NCBI GenBank assembly: GCA_022837185.1
Contig: JALHJD010000199.1
Span: forward strand, 1-5,687
DNA length: 5,687 bases
Direction of reading: 5' to 3'
Source: Desulfobacteraceae bacterium
Lineage (GTDB): Bacteria > Desulfobacterota > Desulfobulbia > Desulfobulbales > Desulfobulbaceae
Both the position numbers and the translations under genes were made by a program. How positions within the stretch are numbered: the stretch's first letter is position 1; every line of letters begins with the position of its first letter. Under the pieces are notes generated by a model that was given only the letters and a program-made list of their open reading frames with translations, was not told the origin of the DNA and searched no databases. This document shows, one piece after another, positions 5,624-5,687 of this stretch.

Positions 5624-5687
5624 ATGAGAACTTCGTCTCTTCTTCTCCTCATCATCATCCTTCTCCTGCCGGGGGGCTGCACCACCT
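5624..5687 (+). CDS. Probable lipoprotein, N-terminus only
   Basis: Only 21 codons lie in the window. They encode MRTSSLLLLIIILLLPGGC followed by Thr-Thr, which has the layout of a bacterial lipoprotein signal: Arg2, a 10-residue Leu/Ile core (residues 6-15), then Gly-Gly-Cys with Cys19 as the likely lipidated residue. The lipobox is imperfect because Pro, not Leu/Val/Ile, is at -3. The ATG is the only standard start after the in-frame stop at 5552-5554; no strong ribosome site precedes it. The gene is transcribed away from the activator. Function cannot be told from this fragment. Confidence 0.6.
   Translation, partial: MRTSSLLLLIIILLLPGGCTT

Noticed and set aside
1..5687. CRISPR array, tRNA, rRNA or insertion sequence
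   Set aside because: No regularly spaced direct repeats, no cloverleaf or rRNA-like stretch and no transposase motif were seen.

Overview
The window looks like bacterial chromosome from a GC-rich, Gram-negative-type organism. A PAS-PAS sigma-54 activator, a large exported beta-sandwich repeat protein and a probable lipoprotein together would suit Desulfobacterota (Geobacter/Desulfuromonas-like), but that placement is inference from style. No rRNA, tRNA, CRISPR array, transposase or integrase is visible.

Layout: three genes lie on the minus strand and one on the plus strand. Reading along the minus strand, the window holds (a) an intact sigma-54-dependent transcriptional activator (3385-5235); (b) about 530 bases of non-coding DNA rich in dyad-symmetric elements (2855-3384); (c) a small antibiotic-biosynthesis-monooxygenase (ABM) fold protein, of the putative quinol monooxygenase type (2543-2854); and (d) the first 827 codons of a very large exported protein built from SdrD-B-like and carboxypeptidase-regulatory-like repeats (1-2481), whose C-terminus lies beyond the window. 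On the plus strand, divergent from the activator, a lipoprotein-like gene begins at 5624 and is cut after 21 codons.

Working model (inference): the activator senses a signal through its PAS domains and may control the downstream ABM plus exported-protein pair. The spacer between them carries two tandem copies, and a third copy next to the activator's stop codon, of a 14-bp dyad of form GGTYA-N4-TRACC. This is the kind of site an enhancer-binding protein or another dimeric regulator would use. No canonical -24/-12 promoter was found; one degenerate candidate lies about 115 bp beyond the tandem dyads. The spacer also holds a long hairpin resembling REP-type repeats. A perfect 14-bp palindrome sits where the ribosome binding site of the ABM gene would be expected.
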